48,762 nt of DNA from Candidatus Latescibacterota bacterium. Lineage in GTDB: Bacteria; JAAXHH01. Of the stretch, positions 40,686 to 48,625 are shown piece after piece. The DNA lies in the NCBI GenBank assembly GCA_012270975.1, contig JAAXHH010000108.1:1-48762 (forward strand), read 5' to 3'. A model generated the notes under the pieces. It did no database searches. It worked only from the letters and a program-made list of their open reading frames with translations, and had not been told where the DNA came from. Each line of letters starts with the position of its first letter. Position 1 is the stretch's first letter. A program made the translations under genes and the position numbers.

Positions 40686-40715
40686 ATATTTCTCTATTTG
40701 AGAACAGATTGTCAA
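40686..40715 (-). promoter_or_regulatory. Candidate promoter/operator of the RelE-XRE pair
   Basis: On the minus strand a perfect TTGACA (40715-40710) and, after 18 bp, AAATAT (40691-40686). TTCTC-N5-GAGAA (40704-40690) lies between or over the boxes and could be the antitoxin operator. Initiation would fall near 40679, almost at the start codon. Confidence 0.45.
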
Positions 40716-40833
40716 GGAAGATCATCTGGCGCTGGGACCACTACGGCGCTACATCCGGCTGCTCTGGCAATCTGTGGAACAGGCATTGGGTACAAACTAA
40801 CCGACTACCTGATCGATTCGCGGATTTCGTACC

Positions 40834-40861
40834 TTGACTTCATACGGCATTGCCGTATATC
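40834..40861 (+). promoter_or_regulatory. Promoter with embedded palindromic operator upstream of a decayed toxin-antitoxin pair
   Basis: TTGACT (40834-40839), 16 bp, TATATC (40856-40861). The spacer carries a perfect inverted repeat ATACGGC-ATT-GCCGTAT (40842-40858), placed to block polymerase when bound. Predicted initiation is about 7 bp downstream, at the GTG start at 40868, so the transcript may be leaderless. Confidence 0.65.
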
Positions 40862-40867
40862 ATCCCC

Positions 40868-41008
40868 GTGTACAGCTTTATCGAAACCAGGCTCTTTACC
40901 CGTCTTGTTCGGGAATACCTGGCCGATCATGAGTACTCGGTAACTGTGAGGGACAACATCACCGCTGATATCTTGCGCCAGATCCGCAAGGAGGTGGAAG
41001 ATGAATGA
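40868..41008 (+). pseudogene. Internally deleted RelE-type toxin remnant
   Basis: An uninterrupted 46-codon frame from GTG. It opens MYSFIETRLFTRLVREYLAD, the usual N-terminus of a HigB/RelE toxin subgroup, then jumps to ITADILRQIRKEVEDE, the usual C-terminus of the same subgroup. The ~60-residue catalytic core expected between them is missing without loss of frame. The 8-nt overlap with the antitoxin start, typical of this operon type, is kept. Such a product should be non-toxic, but translation through it may still couple to the antitoxin. Confidence 0.75.
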
Positions 41009-41273
41009 ATTTAAACGAGACGTAGGCAAGGAGGTTCTTGAAGGACTTCAGGAAATCAAACGAGGTAAGCACGGCCGTGTGATCAATGTGCCCGATGTTA
41101 CCGGGATTCGAAAGGGTGCAGGCCTTTCGCAGGTTGAGTTCGCCCGGTTGCTAGGCGTATCGGTTCGAACATTGCAGGATTGGGAGCAAGGACGTCGTAG
41201 CCCATCGGGTGCAGCACGGACATTAATGTTGATCGCCGCGAAGAATCTCCAGGCGGTATTGGACGTGGCGTGA
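41001..41273 (+). CDS. HTH antitoxin (NadS/HigA-like), partner toxin deleted
   Basis: 90 residues. The N-terminal helix FKRDVGKEVLEGLQEIKRG is followed by an XRE helix-turn-helix, GLSQVEFARLLGVSVRTLQD, then WEQGRRSPSGAARTLMLIA. This layout is that of antitoxins paired with MYSFIET-type RelE toxins. Its own toxin (40868-41008) has lost its core, so it survives as an orphan regulator. A truncated second copy lies at 39886-40050. ATG 41001 has GGAGGTGGAAG immediately upstream, a good ribosome site. Confidence 0.85.
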   Translation: MNEFKRDVGKEVLEGLQEIKRGKHGRVINVPDVTGIRKGAGLSQVEFARLLGVSVRTLQDWEQGRRSPSGAARTLMLIAAKNLQAVLDVA

Positions 41274-41320
41274 AGAACCGGATTATTGTACAATTGTACA
41301 ACTTAACGACCACTAACGCC

Positions 41321-42163
41321 TCACGACCAGACGTAGACTTCCGGATCGTCGGGGGAATATCCGATGAAGGTGGCCAGGACGATGCGCGGCAGGTCGCCCT
41401 CCACGGCCGGGACCTCGTGGATGAGGCGGGTGTTGAAGAAGTAGAGGTCGCCCTGCTCGAGGTCGACGGTGTAGCTGCTGACGCCGTTGCGCCGGGCGTA
41501 GTCGGGGAAGGTGTCGGTCGCGATGGATTCCTGCACCTCGGGCGTCCACATGCACCGGTGCAGGATGGCCTGGGTGCTGCGTCCCTCGTGCAGGGCGTTC
41601 TGGAAGCAGAGGACCCCGGCGAACTGGTGCCCGAAACGGGTCACTTCGTAGTCGAACCGCTTTTCCCGGAGCGTGACGTGGTCGATGTGGGGTTTGTAGG
41701 TATGGCCTCCGTAGTGGATGCGGAAGATGGCCGGACCGTACTGGCGGCCGTCCGGCTCCCGGGCCGTCATAGCGCGCTTCTCTCCCGCCAGCGTGTCCAG
41801 CACCTCGTACAGGAGCTTCACGGGATCGTCGTACCCTTCGAACAGCGTCTCGTACAGGGCGCGGGTACCCTCGGCGTGCGTAAGAAAAGCCTCCTTGTCG
41901 GAACCCCGGTTCGCCAGGCTCGTGCCGATATCGATCCGCGTACGGCGGTCCTTTTCCGCGGCCTCCGCGTCGTCAGGATCCCGCATCAACCCGCGATCGA
42001 TAAACCGGTCGATCAATTCCCGGCAGTGGGCGGGCGAATAGGCCTGCCGGTATATGATGGCGGGTATCCGGCCTTCCGACAGGGCCAGGAGCGGATCGCT
42101 TTCGGCGGCCAGGATGGACTCGACGTCCGGACCGAGGGGCTCCCACCGGTGATTCTCCGTCAT
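41321..42163 (-). CDS. 2-oxoglutarate/Fe(II)-dependent oxygenase
   Basis: 280 residues. HIDH (within YKPHIDHVTLRE) gives the H-x-D iron ligands, LIHEVPAVEG the distal His, and LPRIVLATF the 2-oxoglutarate-binding Arg, in the prolyl-hydroxylase-like order. The N-terminal ~90 residues are helical. Substrate unknown; the family hydroxylates proteins or small molecules. ATG 42163 follows CAAGGAGATTTAA. It lies 85 nt downstream of a phytanoyl-CoA-dioxygenase-like gene on the same strand, and its 3' end faces the toxin-antitoxin island. Confidence 0.82.
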   Translation of the reverse strand: MTENHRWEPLGPDVESILAAESDPLLALSEGRIPAIIYRQAYSPAHCRELIDRFIDRGLMRDPDDAEAAEKDRRTRIDIGTSLANRGSDKEAFLTHAEGTRALYETLFEGYDDPVKLLYEVLDTLAGEKRAMTAREPDGRQYGPAIFRIHYGGHTYKPHIDHVTLREKRFDYEVTRFGHQFAGVLCFQNALHEGRSTQAILHRCMWTPEVQESIATDTFPDYARRNGVSSYTVDLEQGDLYFFNTRLIHEVPAVEGDLPRIVLATFIGYSPDDPEVYVWS

Positions 42164-42248
42164 TTAAATCTCCTTGCAATGCGCACACCTTACGTGCGAC
42201 CTCGGCCTGCCTGCATTCCCTTTACGCGACCGGGCGCAACGCGATACC

Positions 42249-43034
42249 CTATACCCTCATCCGCAACATGGGATGAGAGAACGACACGTCGATGTATGCC
42301 CCGTCCCGCATCCGCTTCGTGCCGGGCGTCATGTAATGGATGGCGAAAGCCCTGCGCGGCCGGTCGGTGACGTTGGCCGGAGTGTGGTGCATGGTCTGGC
42401 AGTGATGGAACATGGCGCCGCCCGCAGGCAGGTCGACCACCGTCGCCCGATCCGATTCGGCCTTTTCGCCCAGGTCGAGGAGGGCGCCGGTCTCGGCCGA
42501 CCGTTCGTGGGAAACCAGGAGCCGATGGGACCCCGGTATCAGGTGCATGGCCCCGTTCGACACGTCCACGTCGTCCAGGGTGAGCCAGCAGCTGACCAGG
42601 TTGGCGGGGGTGCACTGCCAGTAGCCGTTGTCCTGGTGCCAGAACACCGGGCCGCCCTGCCGGGGCGGCTTGTACAGCGCCTGGTCGTGGAAGAGTTGGA
42701 TGTTCGGCCCCAGCAGGGACTCGACGATGTCCAGGATGGGCTCGTGGTACAGCAGTTTCCTGAACTCGATGCTGCGCTCGCACATCTGCATGATCTGCAG
42801 CATCTGCGTCCGGGCTTTACGCTTACGCGCCTTGTCCTCCGTATCGTCGATGGACAGGTTCCGGTACCGGCCGCTTTCGCGGGCGTTTTCGAACAACCTG
42901 TCATACTCCGCCCTGAGGACCGCGACGTGATCGTCGTCCAGCAGCTTGCCGGCCACCAGGAACCCCTGGTCGTGGAAGCGTCCGACCTGATCCACGGTCA
43001 ACCCGCGGTGCGTTTCGGACTGTTCCGCAGCCAT
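42249..43034 (-). CDS. Phytanoyl-CoA dioxygenase (PhyH)-family protein
   Basis: 261 residues. LTVDQVGRFHDQGFLVAGKL is the usual PhyH opening, VFWHQDNGYW holds the H-x-D iron site, LDDVDVSNGAMHLIPGSHRL the following conserved block, and TMHHTPANVTDRPRRAFAIH the distal His and the 2-oxoglutarate-binding Arg. These enzymes hydroxylate diverse small molecules; substrate unknown. ATG 43034 follows GAAGGGAGACAGAC. Divergent from the 2-oxoacid dehydrogenase genes (150-bp gap), which may share regulation with it. Confidence 0.88.
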   Translation of the reverse strand: MAAEQSETHRGLTVDQVGRFHDQGFLVAGKLLDDDHVAVLRAEYDRLFENARESGRYRNLSIDDTEDKARKRKARTQMLQIMQMCERSIEFRKLLYHEPILDIVESLLGPNIQLFHDQALYKPPRQGGPVFWHQDNGYWQCTPANLVSCWLTLDDVDVSNGAMHLIPGSHRLLVSHERSAETGALLDLGEKAESDRATVVDLPAGGAMFHHCQTMHHTPANVTDRPRRAFAIHYMTPGTKRMRDGAYIDVSFSHPMLRMRV

Positions 43035-43184
43035 GTCTGTCTCCCTTCGGAATGAAGCCGGGCCACGGCCCGCCGGGAGGGAAAATCAACCTTGCCCCGC
43101 GGGAAGATCTACCTGTATTTTTAAGGACATTCGACAATGTACAGGGCCATGTGCAACAGGCAAGTTTTTTAGCCGGAGATGGAT

Positions 43185-44171
43185 ATGCCCGTCGAACGCG
43201 GCGACCAGTTCGAACTGTATCGATGGCTGTACCGGACCATGTTCACGATCCGGACGGTGGAAGAGCGGCTGGCGAGGTCCTTCATGGCCGGACTGATTCA
43301 CGGCGCGTGCCATACCTACGTCGGCGAGGAAGCGGTCGCCGCCGGGGTATGCGCCGGCCTGACGGACGAAGACGCGGTGTTCAGTACGCACCGGGGCCAT
43401 GGGCACGCGCTGGCCAAGGGGGTGTCGCCGGCCGCGCTGATCGCCGAACTATATGGCCGGGAAACGGGGATATCCCACGGCCGGGGCGGAAGCATGCACC
43501 TCTTCGCCCCCGAAATCGGTCTCATGGGCACCAGCGGAATCGTGGGCCCGTGCATCCTGCAGGCCGCCGGTGCAGGATACAGCGCGAAACTGCTGGACAG
43601 TGGCGGGGTGGGCGTCGCCTTCTTCGGTGACGGGGCCGTGGGGAACGGCGCCTTTCACGAAGGCCTGAACCTGGCCGCCATTTACGACCTTCCCGTGTTG
43701 TTCGTCTGTGAAAACAACCTGTACGCGACCGAGGTGGCCTTTTCCTACGCGTCCCGGAACCCGGACGTGGCCTCGCGCGCGTCCAATTACGGCATACCGG
43801 GCGTGGGAGTCGACGGCAACGACGTGCTGGCCGTGCACGAGGCGGCCATTGAGGCCATACGACGCGCCCGGGCTGGAGAGGGGCCGACCCTCATCGAAGC
43901 GAAGACGTACCGCACCCGTCCCCATGCCGAAGGGATGGGCCTCACGGGCGTGTATCGCACCGAGGAGGAAGTCGCCGAGTGGCGGGAGAGGGACCCCATC
44001 TCGAGGTTCCGGCGCCGTATCCTGTCCGATGAAACGATGACGGCGTCCGACCTGGACCGGATCGAAGTCGATGTCCGGGCGGAAGTGGATGAGGGGGAAC
44101 GGGAAGCCGCCGCCGCACCGTGGCCCGACGGCGGGACGGCCGCAGGACACGTGTACGGGGAGGCGACTTGA
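43185..44171 (+). CDS. 2-oxoacid dehydrogenase E1 alpha subunit (PdhA/AcoA-like)
   Basis: 328 residues. HTYVGEEAVAAGVCAGLTDE, STHRGHGHALAKG, GRGGSMHLFAPE, LMGTSGIVGPCILQAAGAG and the ThDP motif GDGAVGNGAFHEGLNLAAIY...VCENN are present, with the phosphorylation-loop-like YRTRPHAEGMGL (usually Y(R)ygGHS). AcoA-type acetoin dehydrogenase and pyruvate dehydrogenase E1 are hard to separate here. I start at ATG 43185, six bases after GGAG; ATG 43179 is in frame but touches the ribosome site. First gene of an E1alpha-E1beta-E2 operon. Confidence 0.88.
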   Translation: MPVERGDQFELYRWLYRTMFTIRTVEERLARSFMAGLIHGACHTYVGEEAVAAGVCAGLTDEDAVFSTHRGHGHALAKGVSPAALIAELYGRETGISHGRGGSMHLFAPEIGLMGTSGIVGPCILQAAGAGYSAKLLDSGGVGVAFFGDGAVGNGAFHEGLNLAAIYDLPVLFVCENNLYATEVAFSYASRNPDVASRASNYGIPGVGVDGNDVLAVHEAAIEAIRRARAGEGPTLIEAKTYRTRPHAEGMGLTGVYRTEEEVAEWRERDPISRFRRRILSDETMTASDLDRIEVDVRAEVDEGEREAAAAPWPDGGTAAGHVYGEAT

Positions 44172-45145
44172 GGGAACAGACCTTCACCGAGGCCGCGCGC
44201 GAAGCGCTTTCCGATGCCATGGACGCCGATCCCAGGATCTTCGTGGTCGGTGAAGGCGTGGGACAGCGGGGAGGGAACTTCGAGACCACGGCCGGACTCT
44301 ACGAGCGGCACGGTCCCATGCGCCTCCGCGACACGCCCATCTGCGAGCGGGGGTTCATCGGCATGTGCACGGGGGCGGCCATGACCGGGGCACGGCCCGT
44401 CGTGGACTTCATGTTCACGGATTTCATCCTGGACGGCCTGGGCGAGTTGATCAACCAGACCTCCAAGATGCAGTACATGAGCAACGGCCGGCTGAAGATG
44501 CCCATGGTGCTTCGGGGCTGCATCGGCATCGGCCACTCCGCCGCCACCCATCACTCCGGCAGCTACTATCCCATCTTCACCCATATCCCGGGCTTTCGCG
44601 TCGCGCTGCCGTCCAACCCCGCGGATGCCAAGGGCATGTTGGCCACGGCGCTGCGCAGCGACGACCCCGTATTCTTCCTGGAGCACCGACATCTGTTGAA
44701 CATGAAAGGCCCCGTCCCCGAAGGCGAGCACCGGGTGCCCTTCGGACAGGCCGCCGTGGCGCGGGAAGGGACCGATGCCACGGTCGTGGCGCTGACCGTC
44801 ATGGTCCACCATGCCCTTGAGGTCGCGGAGGAACTGTCCGGCGAGGGGACTTCCTTGGAGATCATCGATCCGCGCACCGTGGCGCCCCTGGACGTGGATA
44901 CCATCCTCGCGTCCGTGGGGAAGACGGGCAGGCTGCTCATTGTGGACGAGACCTTCATGCCGTGCGGGATCGGCGCGGAGATCTCCGCCCGCGTGACCGA
45001 ACACGGCTTCGACGAGCTCGACGCGCCGATCAAGCGGCTGAATGGCGCCCACGTGCCCACGCCCTACAGCCCCGCCCTTGAGGAGGCCGTCGTCCCGGAC
45101 CGGGCATCGATCGAACAGGCCGTCCGCGAACTGCTCGCGGAATAG
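44168..45145 (+). CDS. 2-oxoacid dehydrogenase E1 beta subunit (PdhB/AcoB-like)
   Basis: 325 residues. FTEAAREALSDAMDADPRIF, VVGEGVGQRGG, RLRDTPICERGFIGMCTGAA, GRPVVDFMFTDFILD-type block (ARPVVDFMFTDFILDG), and in the C-terminal half EIIDPRTVAPLDVDTILASV and LLIVDETFMPCGIGAEISA are the transketolase-like beta-subunit motifs. The start is TTG 44168, which forms a TTGA overlap with the E1alpha stop and has GGGGAGG before it. A longer frame from 44120 lies inside E1alpha and is not conserved. Confidence 0.88.
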   Translation: MREQTFTEAAREALSDAMDADPRIFVVGEGVGQRGGNFETTAGLYERHGPMRLRDTPICERGFIGMCTGAAMTGARPVVDFMFTDFILDGLGELINQTSKMQYMSNGRLKMPMVLRGCIGIGHSAATHHSGSYYPIFTHIPGFRVALPSNPADAKGMLATALRSDDPVFFLEHRHLLNMKGPVPEGEHRVPFGQAAVAREGTDATVVALTVMVHHALEVAEELSGEGTSLEIIDPRTVAPLDVDTILASVGKTGRLLIVDETFMPCGIGAEISARVTEHGFDELDAPIKRLNGAHVPTPYSPALEEAVVPDRASIEQAVRELLAE

Positions 45146-45154
45146 GATCGGCTC

Positions 45155-46432
45155 ATGCCCTACGAAATCGTCATGCCCCGGTTGGGCTGGAACATGGAAG
45201 AAGGCACGCTGGTCGAATGGCTGAAACAGGACGGCGAGACCGTTCGCCAGGGTGAAACGGTATGCACTATCGAGGGTGACAAGGCCGCGACGGATATCGA
45301 GTCCTTCGAATCCGGCATCCTGAAGATCCCGGACGCTTCACCGCCTCCTGGCAAGACTGTGCCGGTGGGGACGTTGCTGGGGTATATCGTATCCGAAAAG
45401 GAAGTAGGCACCTTTGATCCGAACGTGGTCCGGGCGGACGATGAAGGGGGCGAGGGCGTGGCGGTCGGGCCCGCGGAGGGAACTGCGCCCGCCAGGGTAA
45501 AAACAACCGGGCTCGGACAGGACGGGTCGGTTGCCAGAGCACCTGTTGTCGGGATCCGGTCCGGCGCTCTTCGTGAACAGGACGAACCTGCCATCAGTCC
45601 CCGGGCCCGACGGGCGGCAAGGAGCGCGGGGATCGACTGGCGCCGACTACGGGGAAGCGGGCGATCGGGCCGGATCGTGGAGCGGGACGTACTTGAAGCC
45701 GCCCGGCAGCGTGAAATTGCGGTAGATGGAGCGGACGGAAAAGCCGCCGGGCGAGGCGACATGCGCAGGATCATTGCCCGTCGGATGACCGAAGCGCACC
45801 GGACCACGGCGCCGGTCACCCTGAACACCGAAGTGGATGTCACCGCGCTTACGTCCTTCTTCCAGGGTACTTTCCGGCCGTCCTGGTACGATCTGATGGC
45901 CAGGATCACCGCCGTTGCCCTGACCGACCATCCCGTCATGAACGCATCCTGGCGCAACGGCGTGACGTTCAATGAGGGAATAAACATCGGCATCGCGGTG
46001 GATACGCCCGGCGGCGTGATCGCCCCCGTGATCCGGGACGTTCCGGGTAAATCGCTCCAGGACATCTCTGCGGCATCGAAGCGTCTGATCGAGGCCGCGC
46101 AGAGCGGCAGCCTGACGCTGGATCAGATCGAGGACGGGACCTTCACCCTGACCAACCTGGGAATGTATGACATCGACGCCTTCACCCCGATCATACATCA
46201 TCTACAGTGCGCCATACTCGGCCTCGGACGCACGGCGCCGAGGGTTGTCGTACTCGACGAAGCGAGCGGTGCGACGGGCATTCGCCGCATGATGACGCTC
46301 AGCCTGACCTTCGACCACCGGATCGTGGACGGCGCGCCCGCCGCCCGGTTCCTGCAGCGGATCAGGCAGTTGGCGGAAGAACCGGAATCGGTATTCGGCA
46401 AGGCGGATGGAATCCAAACCAGACCCAGTTGA
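45155..46432 (+). CDS. 2-oxoacid dehydrogenase E2, dihydrolipoyl acyltransferase
   Basis: 425 residues. One lipoyl domain (~1-80; EGDKAATDIES carries the lipoylated Lys43), a Gly/Ala-rich linker, a peripheral-subunit-binding domain (~147-185; ISPRARRAARSAGIDWRRL, GSGRSGRIVERDV), then the catalytic domain with MTLSLTFDHRIVDGAPAARF giving the active-site His and Asp. It would transfer the acyl group to CoA. Begins 9 nt after E1beta. No E3 (lipoamide dehydrogenase) gene follows; the next DNA is a decayed PKS, so E3 must come from elsewhere. Confidence 0.9.
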   Translation: MPYEIVMPRLGWNMEEGTLVEWLKQDGETVRQGETVCTIEGDKAATDIESFESGILKIPDASPPPGKTVPVGTLLGYIVSEKEVGTFDPNVVRADDEGGEGVAVGPAEGTAPARVKTTGLGQDGSVARAPVVGIRSGALREQDEPAISPRARRAARSAGIDWRRLRGSGRSGRIVERDVLEAARQREIAVDGADGKAAGRGDMRRIIARRMTEAHRTTAPVTLNTEVDVTALTSFFQGTFRPSWYDLMARITAVALTDHPVMNASWRNGVTFNEGINIGIAVDTPGGVIAPVIRDVPGKSLQDISAASKRLIEAAQSGSLTLDQIEDGTFTLTNLGMYDIDAFTPIIHHLQCAILGLGRTAPRVVVLDEASGATGIRRMMTLSLTFDHRIVDGAPAARFLQRIRQLAEEPESVFGKADGIQTRPS

Positions 46433-46529
46433 ACAAGGGACGATCATGTCGCCAGACTTACGATCGCGAACGATCGAAAACCCGGCTGATCGATCCAGGG
46501 ACGAAAACAGGGCAAACGCCGTGTTCGAA

Positions 46530-47372
46530 CAGTCGATCGCTATATCGGCATGGCTTACCGGTTGCTAGACCCGCAGCAGCGGATGACGCTGGAAACAAGC
46601 TGTCAGGCCCTCGAGGACGCGGGAATCGACCCGGATAGCCTGAAGGCAGCCGCACCGGTGTCTAAACCGGTATCAGCAACGACGAGTATCGCATGCTGGC
46701 CCTGGATGGGCTCGAGGCCTCACTCGACGGCGTGTCCGTAAATTCCCCCTCGATCGCCGTCGTCAGCAATCTCACCGACCAGGCGGTGGAGCCGAAACAC
46801 GCATTTGACTGGGCCTACTGGAAACGGCACGCGCGGGAGCCCGTGGCCTTCGCACGCAACGTCGATACGCTGGCGAAACTCGGCGTGGACGTGGCGGTCG
46901 AAATCAGCCCGCGTGCGATCCTGACGCCCATGACGGTCTCGGCGTAGCCGGAGTCTGCGGCGACTCCGGCGTCGGCGTACGAGACCGGCCGACCGATACG
47001 CTTCGAGGGACTGTTCGCCGGGGCATCCAGGCGGAGAATCTCCTTGCCGGGTTATCCCTTCCAACGCCAGCGCCACTGGGTCGAAACGTCCAGGCCGCGT
47101 CGGAGCAGCACCGGCCCCCTGCTGGGCGAACACCGCGAATCCGCTCGCGGCAAGATCACGTTCGAGACCGGGATCTTCCCCACTGATCCCCTATGGCTGG
47201 ACGACCACCGGGTGTACAATCGCGTGCTGGCTCCCGGAGTTCCTTACGGATCCATGACGTGTGCCGTGTCGATGCTGGAGGAGAGCAGACCGATCATCTT
47301 GGAAGACAGGCAGTTGCACAACGCCATGGTCTTCGAGGATGAAGAAACAGGAGAAAACGGCCGCAGTATAGA
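46530..47372 (+). pseudogene. Decayed modular polyketide synthase (KS, AT, DH fragments)
   Basis: Fragments keep the domain order of a type I PKS module. RLLDPQQRMTLETSCQALED (KS, in one frame from ~46530) is followed by a frameshift near 46660. GISNDEYRMLALDG (KS) then joins directly to SIAVVSNLTDQ, YWKRHAREPVAFARNVDTLA and VAVEISPRAILTPMT, the end of an acyltransferase, so most of KS and AT is deleted. After an in-frame TAG (46945-46947) the same frame continues with the linker SLPGYPFQRQRHWVE and a dehydratase start (WLDDHRVYNRVLAPGVPYGS, ILEDRQLHNAMVFED). The rest is gone. Non-functional. Confidence 0.82.
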
Positions 47373-47375
47373 TGA

Positions 47376-47786
47376 GCATACCGTTACGACCAGCGAAATC
47401 ACGGTTGGAATACCGTCGGCGATCAGCAGAAACACGATGTGCCGACGTTGATCCACGACCAGTGCCTGATCCTCGAGGCCATCGACGATCAGTTCGATCA
47501 AAAGCCGAAAGTCGGCGTCTACCACTCCGTCTCGGCATTGATCATCCTGCTGTCCATCTCGACCTTCAAGGATCTGATTTCGTCGGGCCCGGCGATTGAT
47601 TTCGCCGGACTGGTCCTCTTCGATCCGCCCCTCTGCAAGCCGGGAATCAGCTAGGTTGAATTCGACGCGGCCGTGGAACAGGTCACCGCCGCCACGAGAC
47701 GCCGCGGGCATTTGTTTCAAACGGAAGAATGCGCATCGCTACTCAGGGATTTCCTCGAAAGCAACAGCCTGGTGCATTCAGCCTGA
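47376..47786 (+). pseudogene. Decayed alpha/beta hydrolase
   Basis: The frame from 47376 reads YDQRNHGWNTVGDQQKHDVP, then LIHDQCLILEAIDDQF, GVYHSVSALIILLS and IDFAGLVLFDPPLCKPGIS, clear alpha/beta-hydrolase blocks (xxxHGWN loop; nucleophile elbow in HSVSA). A TAG at 47652-47654 interrupts it; the frame continues with VEFDAAVEQVTAATRRRG and LLRDFLESNSLVHSA to TGA 47786, and possibly on to about 47840. The N-terminal strands are absent because the frame joins the PKS fragment directly at ~47373. It was probably a free-standing hydrolase or a tailoring enzyme near the PKS. Confidence 0.72.
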
Positions 47787-47917
47787 GGCGGGTGGCGCGT
47801 TTACCGGCAGGACCTGGCGGATTCGGGGACAGAGCCGTCCTCCCTGGCGGCAAACCAGGGAGAATTCAAGCAGGAAACGCGGCGCGCCGATAAGGCGCCG
47901 GGCGCGATTTACGGGGC

Positions 47918-48625
47918 TTAGTCTTGCGCCCCTGCCCGGATGATCTCGCGAAACCGTTCCCTCTGCGCTTGCTGGATTTGCTTGAATTGGTCCAGTTGCG
48001 CCTTGGAAAGGATGCCGGACAGGCGCTTCGTAGTGTTCTCGCTGACTTCGTCCAGGTCATTGCGCAAGGCACGCAACGCCCTGAGGCGCAACCTCCTCCG
48101 TTCACCGCTTTCGCCGATTGCAATACCGTGCTTTTCCAACACCGCCATCTGCGCGTTAAAGTGTTCCGCCAGCACCGGCGTCAGTTGTCCTGCCTGTTCC
48201 CCGGTGAGTCCGAGCTTCGCGCCAATGTCTTCCGCCCGCTTCGACAGGAATCCTTCCTGAATCCGTTTTCTTCGCTCTGTCTGGATTCTCTCGTACTCGG
48301 CCATCTGCGCATTGGAGAGGACCCCCTTTAAGTGCGCTGCCGTCCTTGTCTTGTTTTCGTCGAGTTCTCGGCGAAGGGCGCGCAGCGTCTGGATATCCGG
48401 ACGGTCTTCGCGGTTCTGCCCGCCCAGATCGTATTTGCTCAAAATCGCCAACTGCGCCTCGAAATGCGCTTCGAGAATCGGCTTCAACTGCTTTGCCTGA
48501 TCCGCGGTGAGGTTCAGCCTCGATCTTGTTTCCTCCATGCGCGCTTCGAACTGCGAAGGGTCCTGTGCGTTCGCCCAGGCCGCGCCTAAAAGTAACATGG
48601 TTGTGAAAAGCAATTTTCTCATCAT
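47918..48625 (-). CDS. Exported Spy/CpxP-like helical protein with internal duplication
   Basis: 235 residues. The signal peptide MMRKLLFTTMLLLGAAWANA ends in an AxA site. The mature part is two homologous ~90-residue halves: RLNLTADQAKQLKPILEAHF...GVLSNAQMAEYERIQTERRK and KLGLTGEQAGQLTPVLAEHF...GILSKAQLDQFKQIQQAQRE. Each half has the L(T)xeQ...L.pil and L(s)..Q...y..i pattern of LTxxQ/Spy-type periplasmic chaperones. Probable role: periplasmic chaperone or envelope-stress/metal sensor. ATG 48625 is chosen because GAGAGGAG lies 9 nt upstream and the signal peptide follows directly; a longer frame exists. Confidence 0.78.
   Translation of the reverse strand: MMRKLLFTTMLLLGAAWANAQDPSQFEARMEETRSRLNLTADQAKQLKPILEAHFEAQLAILSKYDLGGQNREDRPDIQTLRALRRELDENKTRTAAHLKGVLSNAQMAEYERIQTERRKRIQEGFLSKRAEDIGAKLGLTGEQAGQLTPVLAEHFNAQMAVLEKHGIAIGESGERRRLRLRALRALRNDLDEVSENTTKRLSGILSKAQLDQFKQIQQAQRERFREIIRAGAQD

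Noticed and set aside
44120..44167. ATG start for E1 beta at 44120
   Set aside because: It falls within E1 alpha and encodes an Arg-rich tail; the TTGA overlap at 44168 with a good ribosome site fits better.
47244..47720. 158-codon minus-strand frame in the PKS/hydrolase remnant region
   Set aside because: The plus strand carries clear dehydratase and alpha/beta-hydrolase motifs; the minus frame is their shadow.
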